Source: Haloechinothrix alba
GTDB taxonomy: Bacteria; Actinomycetota; Actinomycetes; Mycobacteriales; Pseudonocardiaceae
Assembly: GCF_900188115.1 (NCBI RefSeq)
Contig: NZ_FZNW01000014.1
Location: 1 to 64,000, forward strand
Reading direction: 5' to 3'
DNA length: 64,000 bases
Shown one piece after another: positions 1 to 9,796 of this stretch. Every line of letters starts with the position of its first letter. Position 1 is the stretch's first letter. The translations under genes and the position numbers were made by a program. The notes under the pieces are model-generated. The model was not told the origin of the DNA. It did not search any database and was given only the letters and a program-made list of their open reading frames with translations.

Positions 1-111
1 GCGGAGATGGGCAAGCGCGGGCACGAGGCGGCCCTGGCCGAGTACTCCTGGCCACACCACGCCCGCCACTTCGTCGCGAACCTGGAACAATGGGCAGGCG
101 CTACACGCTGA
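1..111 (+). CDS. C-terminal end of a glycosyltransferase (partial, cut by window edge)
   Basis: The first 36 codons are open in frame 1 and stop at TGA 109-111. The peptide contains EYSWPHHARHFVANLE, resembling the C-terminal helix of GT4-type retaining glycosyltransferases, where a short Tyr-Ser-Trp segment precedes the last helix packing back on the N-terminal domain. Only the end is visible, so donor and acceptor cannot be judged. A GT2 enzyme and a UDP-glucose dehydrogenase lie within 4 kb, which fits a cell-surface glycan neighbourhood. The family call is inference from one short motif. Confidence 0.5.
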   Translation, partial: AEMGKRGHEAALAEYSWPHHARHFVANLEQWAGATR

Positions 112-170
112 CCCGGTACCGCAGGTGAGTCGCGTCTCCGGCCGAGTGGCCGATGCACCGCACACTGCGC

Positions 171-1436
171 TCAGGGGCCGGCCAGCGTCGCACGCCGGCC
201 CCGGAGGAAGGCGCGCTCCGCCGCGTTGTCCGTGCGGGTGATCGCTGCCTCGTACGCTCGCGCTGCATCGGCGTCCCGCCCCAGGCGGCGCAGCAGATCG
301 GCGCGGGTCGCGTGCAGCAGGTAGTACCGATCGAGACCGAGGTCGTCGACGAGGGCGAGTCCCGCTTCCGGCCCTTCGAGCTCTGCCACCGCGACCGCGC
401 GGTGCAGCGCCACCACCGGGCTCGGCGCGAGTTCCAGCAACTGGTCGTACAACTGGACGATCTGCCGCCAGTCCGCGCTCGCGGTGCTTGCCGCGTCGCT
501 GTGTACGGCGTTGATCGCCGCCTGGATCTGGCACGGGCCTGGCCGATCGCGCCGCAGGCACGCGCGCACGAGGGCCTGGCCTTCGGCGATCAGCTCGCGG
601 TCCCAGCTCTCGCGGTCCTGCTCGGCAAGGGGGACGAGAGAGCCGTCACCCGTTGTGCGCGCGGTCCGGCGCGACTCGGTCAGCAGCATGAGCGCCAGCA
701 GCCCCATGACTTCCGGCTCGTCCGGTATCAGCCCGGAGAGGATGCGGCCGAGGCGGATCGCCTCCGAGCTGAGGTCCTCGCGGACGAGCGACTCGCCGGA
801 GCCGGCCGTGTAACCCTCGTTGAAGATGAGGTAGACGACGGCCAGCACCGCCTCGAGCCGTTCCGGGAGGTCGGCCTCGTCCGGCATCCGGTACGGGATC
901 CCCGCGTCGCGGATCTTGCGCTTCGCGCGGACCAGGCGCTGCGCCATTGTCCGCTCGGGGGCCAGGAACGCTCGCGCTATATCCACAGTGGACAGTCCAC
1001 CCAGCAACCGGAGCGTCAGCGCCACCCGGGCGTCGCGCGACAGCGCGGGGTGGCAACACGTGAAGATCAGGCGAAGGCGGTCGTCGCGCACGGCACCCTC
1101 CCGGTCTTCGTGCCCGGTGCCGATACCGTCGGCGTGCGCGGGTGAGCCGAGCAGCGCGGCCTGCGCATGCCGGTCCTGCCGGGACGACTCCCTGCGGCGC
1201 CGGTCGATCGCGCGGTTGCGGGCTGTGGTGATGATCCATCCCGCCGGGCTCGGGGGTAGCCCGGTGGACGGCCATCGCCGCACCGCCATGGCGAACGCGT
1301 CCTGGACCGCCTCCTCGGCGACGTCGATGTCACCGCAGACGCGCACCAGGACGGTCACCGCCCGGCCGTACTCCTCGCGGAATACGCGTTCGATCTCCGG
1401 GGTGGACGGGCCAGCCAGGTCCGGGATCACCCACAT
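171..1436 (-). CDS. ECF RNA polymerase sigma factor with long C-terminal helical extension (ECF42/DUF6596 type)
   Basis: Predicted 421-residue sigma factor. Region 2 is near residues 12-85 ([20 protein letters not shown], then AVQDAF) and region 4 near 140-195 ([20 protein letters not shown]). About 220 more residues form a helical, TPR-like extension typical of ECF42 factors, which have no membrane anti-sigma and are co-encoded with DGPF/YCII proteins. ATG 1436 starts inside the last codons of the upstream DGPF gene (10-bp overlap), implying translational coupling and settling the start; the frame stays open upstream but that part is antisense-like. The DGPF partner has lost its N-terminus, so the regulatory pair may be impaired. 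Confidence 0.88.
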   Translation of the reverse strand: MWVIPDLAGPSTPEIERVFREEYGRAVTVLVRVCGDIDVAEEAVQDAFAMAVRRWPSTGLPPSPAGWIITTARNRAIDRRRRESSRQDRHAQAALLGSPAHADGIGTGHEDREGAVRDDRLRLIFTCCHPALSRDARVALTLRLLGGLSTVDIARAFLAPERTMAQRLVRAKRKIRDAGIPYRMPDEADLPERLEAVLAVVYLIFNEGYTAGSGESLVREDLSSEAIRLGRILSGLIPDEPEVMGLLALMLLTESRRTARTTGDGSLVPLAEQDRESWDRELIAEGQALVRACLRRDRPGPCQIQAAINAVHSDAASTASADWRQIVQLYDQLLELAPSPVVALHRAVAVAELEGPEAGLALVDDLGLDRYYLLHATRADLLRRLGRDADAARAYEAAITRTDNAAERAFLRGRRATLAGP

Positions 1437-1687
1437 GTCCCGTCTGCCAGCGGCCTGACCTCGATGGGAAGGGTGGTCGCCTGAGCGAGCTTGCGGCCCC
1501 ATTCGAGCGCGGCGTCGAGATCGGGCGCCGTGATGACCGTGAACCGGCCGATGTGCTCCTTGCCTTCGAGGTACGGACCGTCCGTGGTGCGTGCCTCGGT
1601 GTCCGTGGCCCGCACGACGGTGGCCGTGTCGGGTGGGTGCAGGCCGCCGCCGAAGACCCACGCTCCGCCCTCGCGCTGGATCGACAT
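1427..1687 (-). pseudogene. Truncated DGPF/YCII-related protein, partner of the ECF42 sigma factor
   Basis: The 86 residues from ATG 1687 match only the C-terminal two-thirds of a DGPF-domain protein: [34 protein letters not shown] (the DGPF motif reads DGPY) and a final ALEWGRKLA helix. The usual first strand (MKYMLLI-like) and roughly 50 residues are missing. In their place, 30 bp upstream, lies a copy of the window's double palindrome (1717-1773). The 3' end overlaps the sigma gene, so it may still be translated to couple sigma expression. No good ribosome site precedes ATG 1687. Truncation is inferred from family length. Confidence 0.7.
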
Positions 1688-1716
1688 CGCGAGGCAGGGA
1701 TCGAGGAAAAGTTTGT

Positions 1717-1773
1717 GGGAGCCGAAGGTGACCTTGGTTCCATAGAAGGAGCCCAACGTGACATTGGGCTCCC
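1717..1773. repeat. Intergenic double palindrome, family A copy 1
   Basis: Two adjacent imperfect palindromes of 24-25 bp joined by ATAGAA. The left one begins GGAGCCGAAGGTGAC and ends GGTTCC. The right one is GGAGCCCAA, 7 nt, TTGGGCTCC (perfect 9-bp arms). Both carry a central GTGAC. The same architecture recurs at 21220, 27976, 46114 and 46234. This copy abuts the truncated DGPF gene. Confidence 0.85.
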
Positions 1774-1800
1774 ACACCGTCCCGCGAGCAGGCGGCGGGG

Positions 1801-2808
1801 CTACCCCAGCCGGCGAGGGCTGAAGATGAACCCGGCGCCCCATGCGGTGTGCATCACCGCGTACACCAGCGGCAGCAGGGCACGGGTGCCGGGGCTCTCG
1901 CCGCGCCCGGTGACCACCGAACCGGCGACGATCAGCACGGCGTACCCCCCGGGCAACGCGAACGCCGGAACGAAACCCGCCGCTCCTGTCACCAGGCCGC
2001 CTGCGATACCGGCCAGCGCCAGCGGCGGCGCGAGGTAGCGCAGGCTGAGCGTCTTGGCGTGCCGCCGCACCACGGCACGGCGCCACTGCCCGGTACGGAA
2101 GAACTGTTTGGCCAAGCCACGGATGTCACCCCGGGGGCGGTACGAGACGCGCATATCGGGGGTGAACCACACGGTGCCGCCGGACCGGCGGATGCGGAGG
2201 TTGAGCTCCCAGTCCTGGGCGCGTGCCAGGTCCTCGTCGAAGCCGCCGACCCGGTCGAGCGCGGAGCGGCGGAACGACCCGAGGTAGACGGTCTCGGCAG
2301 GCCCGGGGGTGCCGCCGAGGTGGAAGCGTGCGCCCCCCACGCCCAGCCAGCTGTTCATGGCGCAGGCAACCGCCTTCTCGACGGGCGTCGTGCCCTCCGC
2401 GGCCATGATCCCGCCGACGTTGTCCGCCCCCGTCTCCTCCAGGACCCTGGCGGCCGTACTGAGGTAGCCCGACGGCAGCACCGCGTGACCGTCCACCCGG
2501 ACGACGATGTCGTACGAGGTTTCCTTCAGCGCACGGTTGAGCCCGCGTGGCGTGGTGCCTTCCGGGTTACGCACCGTGCGTACGCGCGGGTCGGCTGCGG
2601 TGAGCTCCGCGGTGATCCGGTCGGTGCCGTCCGAGGACGGCCCGAGCGCCACGATCACTTCGACCGGGCCCGGGTAGTCCTGCTCGAGCACCGCGGTGAC
2701 CGCAGCCTTGAGGTGACGTTCCTCGTTCAGCACGGGCATGATCACCGAGATGCCGGGTAGCCCAGCGTCGGGTTGCGGGCTCGGTGACGGCGCCGGAGTA
2801 GCTTCCAT
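1801..2808 (-). CDS. Family 2 glycosyltransferase with C-terminal membrane segments (ExoA-like)
   Basis: 335-residue GT2 (GT-A fold) enzyme. The N-terminal nucleotide-sugar region has [18 protein letters not shown] and [15 protein letters not shown], where the DXD-type motif reads VDGHA, as in ExoA-like succinoglycan/EPS transferases. [14 protein letters not shown] matches the catalytic (E/Q)DxxL-type region. The last ~90 residues hold about three hydrophobic segments, suggesting membrane attachment. ATG 2808 is chosen; ATG 2829 is an in-frame alternative seven codons upstream, and neither has a strong ribosome site. A TACACT hexamer just before ATG 2808 could be a -10 of a near-leaderless transcript. 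It is divergent from ugd. Substrate unknown. Confidence 0.82.
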   Translation of the reverse strand: MEATPAPSPSPQPDAGLPGISVIMPVLNEERHLKAAVTAVLEQDYPGPVEVIVALGPSSDGTDRITAELTAADPRVRTVRNPEGTTPRGLNRALKETSYDIVVRVDGHAVLPSGYLSTAARVLEETGADNVGGIMAAEGTTPVEKAVACAMNSWLGVGGARFHLGGTPGPAETVYLGSFRRSALDRVGGFDEDLARAQDWELNLRIRRSGGTVWFTPDMRVSYRPRGDIRGLAKQFFRTGQWRRAVVRRHAKTLSLRYLAPPLALAGIAGGLVTGAAGFVPAFALPGGYAVLIVAGSVVTGRGESPGTRALLPLVYAVMHTAWGAGFIFSPRRLG

Positions 2809-3112
2809 AGTGTAATGAAGTTTACCCATCGCTGAGGCGTACTGTGATCGCGCGAGCCGTAGCGTGTGTCGCAAACCACCGGAACGGTATCCTGCGATCG
2901 ACTTCCGCGCGCAGCGCGCTCGCTGTCCGTGGATAGTATTCCCGCGGGGCGGCCCGTCGGCGGGCGGTGTCGCGCACAGGGGCGGCTCTCGGTTACCGAC
3001 CGCATGGGGGCTGGCACGATGACGGCGGTCCGGTCGGTGTGCACAACCCGGCCGCGATACTGGCGCAGAGGTCGTCGGCGACGCTGCTTTGCCGATCTCG
3101 AGGGAGAAGAAC

Positions 3113-4441
3113 GTGACACACCGCATCACCGTTATCGGAACCGGGTACCTCGGCACGACCCACGCGGTCTGCATGGCCGAGCTGGGCTTCGAGGTTCTCG
3201 GCCTGGACGTCGACGCGGACAAGATCGCCTCGCTGAACGAGGGGCGCGTCCCGTTCTACGAACCCGACCTCGAGCCGCTGCTGCGCAAGCACGTTGACGA
3301 GGGAAGGTTGCGCCTGACGACCTCCTACGTCGAGGCCGCTGAGTTCGGCGACGTGCACTTCATCTGCGTGGGCACGCCACAACGCAAGGGCGAGTTCGCC
3401 GCGGACGTCTCGTACGTGGAGGACGTGATCGAGGGGCTCGCCCCGCACCTGCGCCGCGCCTGCCTCATCGTCGGTAAGTCCACGGTGCCGGTCGGCACCG
3501 CCGCCGTACTCGCCGACCGTGTCGCCGAGCTGGCCCCCGCAGGCTCCGAGGCAGAGCTGTCCTGGAACCCGGAGTTCCTGCGTGAAGGTTTCGCGGTGGA
3601 GGACACGCTCAAACCCGACCGGCTGGTGATCGGGGTGGCCTCGGAGCGCGCGGAGGGCATCCTGCGGGAGGTCTACGCCGAGCAGATCGCCGCAGGGACC
3701 CCCTTCCTCGTGACCAACTTCGCCACGGCCGAGCTCGCCAAGGTCGCGGCGAACGCCTTCCTGGCCACCAAGATCTCGTTCATCAACGCGATGGCCGAGC
3801 TGTGCGAGCACGCCGGGGGCGACGTGACGATGCTCGCCGACGCCATCGGCTACGACGACCGGATCGGCAGGAAGTTCCTCAACTCCGGGATCGGTTTCGG
3901 AGGTGGGTGCCTGCCCAAGGACATCCGCGCGTTCATGGCCCGCGCGGGCGAGCTGGGAGCCGATCAGGCGCTGACCTTCCTGCGGGAGGTCGACGCGATC
4001 AATATCCGCAGGCGCACCCGTACCGTCGACCTCGCGAGAGAGTGCTGCGACGGGACGTTCGTCGGCAAGCGGGTAGCCGTGCTGGGAGCTGCGTTCAAGC
4101 CCAACTCGGACGACGTTCGCGACTCGCCCGCACTCAACGTCGCCGGGCTGATCCAGCTGCAGGGGGCGCAGGTTCGGGTGTACGACCCGAAGGCGATGGA
4201 GAACGCCAGCCGGTACTTCCCGACGCTGGACTACGCGGACTCGATCGTCGACGCGTGCGCCGGTGCGGACGTGGTCCTGCACCTCACCGAGTGGCGCGAG
4301 TTCCGCGACACCGACCCGGCCAAACTGGGTGATGTCGTCGCTCAGCGTTACATCGTCGACGGGCGCAACGCGCTCGACATGTCGCGGTGGGAGGCCGCGG
4401 GTTGGACGTACCGCGGGTTGGGGCGCGCCGTAACGCCCTGA
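3113..4441 (+). CDS. ugd: UDP-glucose/nucleotide-sugar 6-dehydrogenase
   Basis: 442-residue cytoplasmic NAD-dependent dehydrogenase that oxidises UDP-glucose to UDP-glucuronate for surface glycans. The Rossmann motif GTGYLG is at residues 9-14 and the catalytic cysteine is in GFGGGCLPKDIRAF (about C266). The substrate-binding FLATKISFINAMAELCEHA helix and the C-terminal GAAFKPNSDDVRDSPA signature are present, and length is normal. GTG 3113 follows a GAGGGAGAAG ribosome site, whereas an upstream in-frame ATG (3089) lacks one. The divergent GT2 gene suggests a shared role in polysaccharide synthesis. In M. tuberculosis the homologue udgA lies beside dcd; here dcd is 17 kb away. Confidence 0.95.
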   Translation: MTHRITVIGTGYLGTTHAVCMAELGFEVLGLDVDADKIASLNEGRVPFYEPDLEPLLRKHVDEGRLRLTTSYVEAAEFGDVHFICVGTPQRKGEFAADVSYVEDVIEGLAPHLRRACLIVGKSTVPVGTAAVLADRVAELAPAGSEAELSWNPEFLREGFAVEDTLKPDRLVIGVASERAEGILREVYAEQIAAGTPFLVTNFATAELAKVAANAFLATKISFINAMAELCEHAGGDVTMLADAIGYDDRIGRKFLNSGIGFGGGCLPKDIRAFMARAGELGADQALTFLREVDAINIRRRTRTVDLARECCDGTFVGKRVAVLGAAFKPNSDDVRDSPALNVAGLIQLQGAQVRVYDPKAMENASRYFPTLDYADSIVDACAGADVVLHLTEWREFRDTDPAKLGDVVAQRYIVDGRNALDMSRWEAAGWTYRGLGRAVTP

Positions 4442-4492
4442 GGCGTTGCCGTTCTCCGACCACTACCATGCAGCGCAACGCATACAAGTAGC

Positions 4493-4846
4493 ATGTCGGG
4501 CGTGTCAGACTCCCACCTCGCTCCCAGCGGTGATTCGAAGCTCGAGATCCAGCTGCTGCACGACCGGCTGCTCGTGCACGTCCCGGCCGATGAGGGAGAG
4601 CGTCGCAGCAGCGGGGGAATCGTCATACCGGCCACCGCGCAGGTGGCGCGTCGCCTCGAATGGGGTGATGTCCTCGGTGTGGGGAACAATGTCCGAAACG
4701 TTAAGGTGAACGACCGGGTGCTCTTCAACCCCGAGGACCAACTCGAGGTCGAGATTCACGGTAAGGCCTACCTGGTCATGCGTGAGCGCGATGTACACGC
4801 GATCGCCAGCGAACGTACGGAGCACGGCACTGGCTTGTACTTGTAG
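4493..4846 (+). CDS. GroES-family co-chaperonin-like protein
   Basis: 117 residues. The GroES fold is recognisable from LLHDRLLVHVPADEGERRSS, GGIVIPATA (mobile-loop region) and the later VKVNDRVLFNPEDQLEVEIH core. It carries an N-terminal extension of ~17 residues and a short C-terminal tail (TEHGTGLYL) not seen in classic 10-kDa GroES. No groEL is adjacent and no CIRCE element was seen upstream, so this is probably one of the orphan GroES-like proteins of actinomycetes rather than the main groESL copy. GTG 4502 is an alternative start. The VanW-protein gene follows after 16 bp and may be co-transcribed. Confidence 0.8.
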   Translation: MSGVSDSHLAPSGDSKLEIQLLHDRLLVHVPADEGERRSSGGIVIPATAQVARRLEWGDVLGVGNNVRNVKVNDRVLFNPEDQLEVEIHGKAYLVMRERDVHAIASERTEHGTGLYL

Positions 4847-4862
4847 CGCGGGAGGGTAATCG

Positions 4863-7598
4863 GTGCCGGAGGAACACGAGTGGCCGACTGCGGACTCGGA
4901 CGGGGACGAGCCAGGCGACCAGCAACCAGCTACCGAGCACGGCTCGGTGCCGGACGCCGCTGCCGGCGGCGCGGCTGACGACGCGGAGCGGGACGCGGGT
5001 CGGGACCACGAGCCGGACGGTGATCCGGCCGAGCCGGCCGCGGCCGAGGACCCCACGACCCCGGGGACCCCGTTGCCGGAGCTGGAGGATGCCCGGTCGG
5101 GCGAAGCCGGGCCGGAAGAAGCCGGGCCGGGTGAAACCCGGGCCGAGGAAGACCAGCCGGTGAGCGCGGAACCGGGCAGCGCCGCACCGGACACCGCTGC
5201 CTCGGATGACGACGTTCCTGACGATGCCGGCCCGGACGGCGCTGAGCCTGCGGGTCCCGAGCCGGAGCATGCCCAGCCCGAGAGCGCCCAGCCCGAGAGC
5301 GCCCAGCCCGAGAGCGCCCAGCCCGATGGTACGGATACGGCAGTCACGTGGCCGGCCGAGCCGGAGCCGGATGCCGCCGGCACCGCCGACTCCGCCGACA
5401 CTACTGACGCTGCCGCACCGGACGAGCAGGACACGGCGGGTCATTGGCCGGTTGAGGACTCCGAACCGGCGACGGTCCGGTCCGAGCCCGTCACCGGTGG
5501 GAAGCAGGAGCCGGACAGCACCGAAGCCACCGAAGCCACCACGATCGGTGCGGTACCGGTCACGGGAGCTGTCGACGAGTCGACGACGATGGCGATGCCG
5601 GTCGCGGCCCCGGAAGTCACCCAGGCGATGCCCGCGGTCAGCGAGCGGGAGGAACCGGCCAGGGCCGCCGACCAGGAAGTCACGACCACGTTCGACGCGG
5701 TCACCGACGGGAGCACCGATGCCCTCACCCCGGTCATCGCCCCGGTAGCCGTCGACCCGGTCCGCATCGGCCACCACGAGACCGGTCGCAACGCCACGGA
5801 TGCCACCGATGACACGGCCGGGTTCGCATCCATGGGTGCCGCGGGCGGTGGCGGAGACGACGGTTCGGCGGGTGGCAGGCGCCGCTGGCTGCGTCGGCCG
5901 TTGCTCGTCGCGGGGAGCGTGCTCGGCGTTCTCGCGCTCGTCTACGGCGCCGACTTGCTGCTCTCGGCCGGGGATGTGCCGCGTGGCGTTACCGTCGCGG
6001 GCGTCTCGGTCGGCGGGATGAGCGAGGAGGCAGCCGAGAGCAAGCTGCAGGACGAGTTACGCCCGCGGACGTCCGAACCGGTCGCGATCACTGCGGGCGA
6101 GATGGAAGCGGAGCTGGATCCCCAGGCTGCCGGGCTCAGCGTGAACTGGCAGGGCACGCTGGAGCAGGTCGGGCGGCAGCCGTTGAACCCGATCACGAGG
6201 GTGACCTCGTTCTTCACCACCCGTGAGATCGGTGTCGTCGGCAACGCCGACGAGGAGCGGTTGGTCCCGGCGCTGGATGAGCTCGCCGCGGAGGAGCTGC
6301 ACCGTGAGAAGGAAGAGGGCGGCATCGAGTTCGAACCCGTCCCGGGTAGCGATGGTGACGTCGAGGCGGTTGCGGTCGATCCGATGCCGGGGCAGGAGCT
6401 CACCAGTATCGAGGGCGCGGCGGAGACCGTGCGTACGTCCTGGCTGGATCGGGACGGCGTCGAGCTGGAGGTCGATGTCGAACCGGCCGCGGTGGACGCG
6501 GCGGCTGTCCAGGAGATACTGCGGTCGGTGGCCGAACCGGCGGTGTCCGGCCCGGTCACGTTCCGGGGCGAGGGCGACGATGCCCGGCTGAGCCCGGCGG
6601 AGATCGGTGAGGTATTGAACTTCACCCCGGGTGACGACGGCTCGCTGGAGGCGGAGGCCGACGACGAGGCCCTCGAGGAGGCGCTGCAGCCGAAGCTGGC
6701 CGACACCGAGGATGAGGGCCGCGACGCGGAGATCGTTTTCTCGGGCGGGGAACCCACCGTGGAGCCCTCCGAAGAAGGGCGGGTCATCGACTGGAGGCCC
6801 ACCCTCGAGCCGTTCATGGATGTCCTCGTGCGCACCGAGGATCGCGAGATCGATGTGACCTACACCGACGACAAGCCGGAGGTCACCACCGAGGAGGCGG
6901 AGGCACTCGGCATCGACGAGGTGATCGGTGAGTTCACCACCGAGGATTTCGCGCAGGACTCGGGGGTCAACATCCGGCGGGTGGCACAGCAGGTCGACGG
7001 GGCCATCGTCAAGCCGGGTGAGACGTTCAGCCTCAACCAGCACACCGGACCGCGCACCGAAGCGCAGGGGTATGTCGACGCGGGCATCATCGAGAACGGT
7101 GTGCCCGGCCGCGCGGTCGGTGGCGGCATCTCGCAGTTCGCCACGACGCTGTACAACGCGGCGTACTTCGCGGGCCTGCGGGATGCCGGGCACTCGCCGC
7201 ACAGCTACTACATCAGCCGCTACCCGGTGGCGCGGGAGGCCACCGTGTTCCAGGCTGCCGGTGGTGGCGGCATCGACCTGGCGTTCACCAACGACGCGGA
7301 GACCGGTGTGGCCATCCAGACCAACTGGACGCCGAGCAGCATCACGGTGCGCATCTGGGGGACGAAGCGGTACGACGTCGACTCGGTGACCAGCGACCGC
7401 ACCGACGTGGTGGAGCCGTCTGAGCGTCGCATCGACGACCCGGACTGCGAGCCGTCCGCCGGTATCGCGGGCTTCACGGCAACCAACACGCGGATCTTGC
7501 GCGACCCCGACACGGGGGAGGTCGTGCGTCGCGAGTCGGACACCGTCACGTACAACCCGAAGCCCAAGATCGTCTGCACGGACGGCGAGGACGATTAG
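4863..7598 (+). CDS. Membrane-anchored VanW-family cell-wall protein with long acidic N-terminal tail
   Basis: 911 residues from GTG 4863. Residues 1-335 are a low-complexity cytoplasmic tail rich in Glu, Asp, Ala and Pro, including a tandem AQPES repeat at about 138-155 (15-bp DNA unit, 5276-5324). One membrane helix lies at about 343-365 (PLLVAGSVLGVLALVYGADL). The outside part has repeated putative peptidoglycan-binding domains (PF12229-like) at about 375-660, then a VanW domain near 690-775 with GETFSLNQHTGPRT and GGGISQFATTLYNAAYFAGL. VanW domains occur in wall-associated proteins of largely unknown biochemistry (YoaR-like). The family-B hairpin directly follows the stop codon. Confidence 0.88.
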   Translation: MPEEHEWPTADSDGDEPGDQQPATEHGSVPDAAAGGAADDAERDAGRDHEPDGDPAEPAAAEDPTTPGTPLPELEDARSGEAGPEEAGPGETRAEEDQPVSAEPGSAAPDTAASDDDVPDDAGPDGAEPAGPEPEHAQPESAQPESAQPESAQPDGTDTAVTWPAEPEPDAAGTADSADTTDAAAPDEQDTAGHWPVEDSEPATVRSEPVTGGKQEPDSTEATEATTIGAVPVTGAVDESTTMAMPVAAPEVTQAMPAVSEREEPARAADQEVTTTFDAVTDGSTDALTPVIAPVAVDPVRIGHHETGRNATDATDDTAGFASMGAAGGGGDDGSAGGRRRWLRRPLLVAGSVLGVLALVYGADLLLSAGDVPRGVTVAGVSVGGMSEEAAESKLQDELRPRTSEPVAITAGEMEAELDPQAAGLSVNWQGTLEQVGRQPLNPITRVTSFFTTREIGVVGNADEERLVPALDELAAEELHREKEEGGIEFEPVPGSDGDVEAVAVDPMPGQELTSIEGAAETVRTSWLDRDGVELEVDVEPAAVDAAAVQEILRSVAEPAVSGPVTFRGEGDDARLSPAEIGEVLNFTPGDDGSLEAEADDEALEEALQPKLADTEDEGRDAEIVFSGGEPTVEPSEEGRVIDWRPTLEPFMDVLVRTEDREIDVTYTDDKPEVTTEEAEALGIDEVIGEFTTEDFAQDSGVNIRRVAQQVDGAIVKPGETFSLNQHTGPRTEAQGYVDAGIIENGVPGRAVGGGISQFATTLYNAAYFAGLRDAGHSPHSYYISRYPVAREATVFQAAGGGGIDLAFTNDAETGVAIQTNWTPSSITVRIWGTKRYDVDSVTSDRTDVVEPSERRIDDPDCEPSAGIAGFTATNTRILRDPDTGEVVRRESDTVTYNPKPKIVCTDGEDD

Positions 7599-7602
7599 GA
7601 AC

Positions 7603-7651
7603 GCTGAATGACGCTTTCAGTCCGCAAGATGGACTGAAAGCGTCATTCAGC
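7603..7651. terminator. Perfect 21-bp hairpin between convergent genes (family B copy 1)
   Basis: GCTGAATGACGCTTTCAGTC plus C, a 7-nt loop, then the exact reverse complement. It lies 4 bp after the VanW stop and 10 bp beyond the end of the convergent acyl-CoA dehydrogenase gene, so it is placed as a bidirectional terminator. No T-run follows. A longer copy is found at 55898-55954. Confidence 0.8.
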
Positions 7652-7660
7652 ACGGGTAAC

Positions 7661-9514
7661 TCAGAACGCCGCTTCGTCGAGGTTCATCAGCGTGTTGTCG
7701 GCCGACTCCACGATCTTGCGGCGGGAGGACAGCTCGGGCAGCACGGTCTTGGCGAAGAACGACGCGGCCGCGATCTTGCCCTCGTAGAAGGGCTTGTCCT
7801 TCTCGCTCGCGCCGTTGTCCAGCGCGGCGAGGGCGATCTCGGCCTGGCGCTGCAGCTGCCAGCCGACGAGCAGGTCCGTGGTGGACAGCAACAGGCGCAC
7901 CGAGTGCTGGCCGATCTTGTAGACGTTCTCCTGCTCCTCCTGCGATGCGGTCAGCTCGCCGATCATGGCCCCGACCATGCCCTGCACATCGTCCAGGGCC
8001 TGCTTGAGAAGCGCACGCTCCTCCTTGAGGCGGCCGTTACCGGACTCTGAGTCGATGAACTGCGTGATCTCGCCCGCCACGTGGGTCAGCGCCTGTCCCT
8101 TGTCGCGGACGATCTTGCGGAAGAAGAAGTCCAGTGACTGGATGGCGGTGGTGCCCTCGTAGAGGGTGTCGATCTTGCCGTCCCTGATGTACTGCTCGAT
8201 GGGGTACTCCTGCAGGAAGCCGGACCCACCGAGTGTCTGCAGCGCCTCGGTGCCCAGCAGAGTCCAGCTGCGCTCCGAGCCGCCACCCTTGACGATCGGC
8301 AGGAGCAGGTCGTTGACCCGCTCGGCGAGGTCGACATCCTCGCCCGACGCCTTCCCGAGCATGATCCTGTCCTGGTAGGACGCCGTGTACAGGTACAGCG
8401 CCCGCATGCCCTCGGAGTAGGACTTCAGCGTCATCAGCGCGCGCCGGACGTCCGGGTGGTGCGTGATGGTCACCCGCGGGGCGGTCTTGTCGACCATCTG
8501 CGTCATGTCCGCACCCTGCACACGCTCCTTGGCGAACTCGAGCGCGTTGAGGTAAGCGGTGGACAGGGTCGAGATGGCCTTGGTGCCGACCATCATCCTG
8601 GCGTGCTCGATCACGTCGAACATCTGCGCGATGCCGTCGATCTTGTCGCCGACCAGCCAGCCCTTGGCGGGTGTGCCGTGCTGGCCGAAGGTCAGCTCAC
8701 AGGTGGTCGAGGCCTTGATGCCCATCTTGTGCTCGACGCCGGTGACGTAGACGCCGTTGCGTTCACCGGTGAGCTCCCCGGTCTCGGCATCGAAGTGGTG
8801 CGCGGGGACAAAGAACAGCCCGAGGCCCTTCGTGCCGGGCTTGGGCTCGATGTCCGGCCCCTCCGGGCGGGCGAGCACCAGGTGGAAGATGTTCTCCGTC
8901 ATGTCGTCCTGCGCGGCACCGGTGATGAACCGCTTGACGCCCTCGATGTGCCACGAGCCGTCGTCCTGCTTGACGGCCTTCGCGCGACCCGCACCCACGT
9001 CGGAACCCGCGTCCGGCTCGGTGAGCACCATGGTGGAGCCCCAGTTGCGCTCGATGGCGATCTCGGCCCAGCGTTTCTGCTCCTCGTTGCCGTTCTCGTG
9101 CAGGATCCTGGCGAACGTCTTGCCTGCCATGTAGAAGAACAGCGCGGGATTGGCGCCGAGGTAGAGCTCGGAGACCGACCAGGCCACTGTGGGCGGGATC
9201 CCGAAGCCACCCAGCTCGACCGGCAGGCTCATGCGGTCCCACCCGGCCTCGACGGTGGCGCGCAGTGCCCGCTTCATGGACTCGGGCATCGTGACGTCGG
9301 CTTTCTCGGGGTGGAACTCCGGCGGGTTGCGGTCCCCGTCGACGAAGGCGTCGGCCACGACGCCGGCAACGAGATTGTTGACTTCGTTCAGCACCGTCCG
9401 CGTGACGTCCTGATCCGCTTCGGCGAACGGACCGGTGCCGAGGTGCTCCTGGATGCGCAGGACCTCGAAGAGGTTGAACTCCAGATCGCGGATGTTGCTC
9501 TTGTAGTGGCCCAT
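7661..9514 (-). CDS. fadE5: Acyl-CoA dehydrogenase, FadE5 type
   Basis: 617-residue FAD flavoprotein of beta-oxidation that makes the trans-2-enoyl-CoA. It matches the long mycobacterial FadE5 architecture: N-terminal [20 protein letters not shown], the FAD/substrate motif [40 protein letters not shown], and [20 protein letters not shown] near residue 450, carrying the likely catalytic Glu. It ends in the family's LDEAAF. FadE5 enzymes accept a broad range of chain lengths and pass electrons to ETF; the EtfD-like reductase at 21929-24256 would be the membrane acceptor. Two tandem palindromes 125-160 bp upstream are candidate repressor sites. Confidence 0.93.
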   Translation of the reverse strand: MGHYKSNIRDLEFNLFEVLRIQEHLGTGPFAEADQDVTRTVLNEVNNLVAGVVADAFVDGDRNPPEFHPEKADVTMPESMKRALRATVEAGWDRMSLPVELGGFGIPPTVAWSVSELYLGANPALFFYMAGKTFARILHENGNEEQKRWAEIAIERNWGSTMVLTEPDAGSDVGAGRAKAVKQDDGSWHIEGVKRFITGAAQDDMTENIFHLVLARPEGPDIEPKPGTKGLGLFFVPAHHFDAETGELTGERNGVYVTGVEHKMGIKASTTCELTFGQHGTPAKGWLVGDKIDGIAQMFDVIEHARMMVGTKAISTLSTAYLNALEFAKERVQGADMTQMVDKTAPRVTITHHPDVRRALMTLKSYSEGMRALYLYTASYQDRIMLGKASGEDVDLAERVNDLLLPIVKGGGSERSWTLLGTEALQTLGGSGFLQEYPIEQYIRDGKIDTLYEGTTAIQSLDFFFRKIVRDKGQALTHVAGEITQFIDSESGNGRLKEERALLKQALDDVQGMVGAMIGELTASQEEQENVYKIGQHSVRLLLSTTDLLVGWQLQRQAEIALAALDNGASEKDKPFYEGKIAAASFFAKTVLPELSSRRKIVESADNTLMNLDEAAF

Positions 9515-9638
9515 GTCTGGTCGCTCCGTATAGTTCGTGGCTAGGCGACGAGGTGGTTGCTTGGCACGAGGCAGTCTCGTTGACCGGGTCCTTCCGTCCG
9601 GCGCCCGTTACGCACCGTGCTTCCGCGCTGACCGGTGC

Positions 9639-9676
9639 TACTGGTCAGTAACATAACTGTATTACTGGCGAGTAAT
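9639..9676 (-). promoter_or_regulatory. Tandem palindromic operator upstream of fadE5-type gene
   Basis: Two related dyads: TACTGGTCAGTA (9639-9650) and ATTACTGGCGAGTAAT (9661-9676, perfect 6-nt arms), with centres 24 bp apart. Spacing of about two helical turns and TetR-like arm length suggest cooperative binding by a TetR-family fatty-acid regulator. No such regulator is encoded next to it. Binding is inference. Confidence 0.55.
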
Positions 9677-9796
9677 GCGCCGCAAGAGCGCACAAGGCGC
9701 TGTGACGAATGCGTCGTCCAGGGCATCGTCGGCTCCCCGTATCGTGGCTGTCCGGTCACAGCGCGTGCGGGATCGCCTCGGATCGTGCAGTCGGGT

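Noticed and set aside
171-1775. Longer 534-residue version of the ECF42 sigma factor
   Set aside because: The extra N-terminus is out-of-frame translation of the DGPF gene and of the repeat; the ATG at 1436 overlaps the DGPF stop as in other ECF42 operons.
4442-4492. Search for a CIRCE element upstream of the GroES-like gene
   Set aside because: No GAGTGCTAG-type inverted repeat is present in this short gap.
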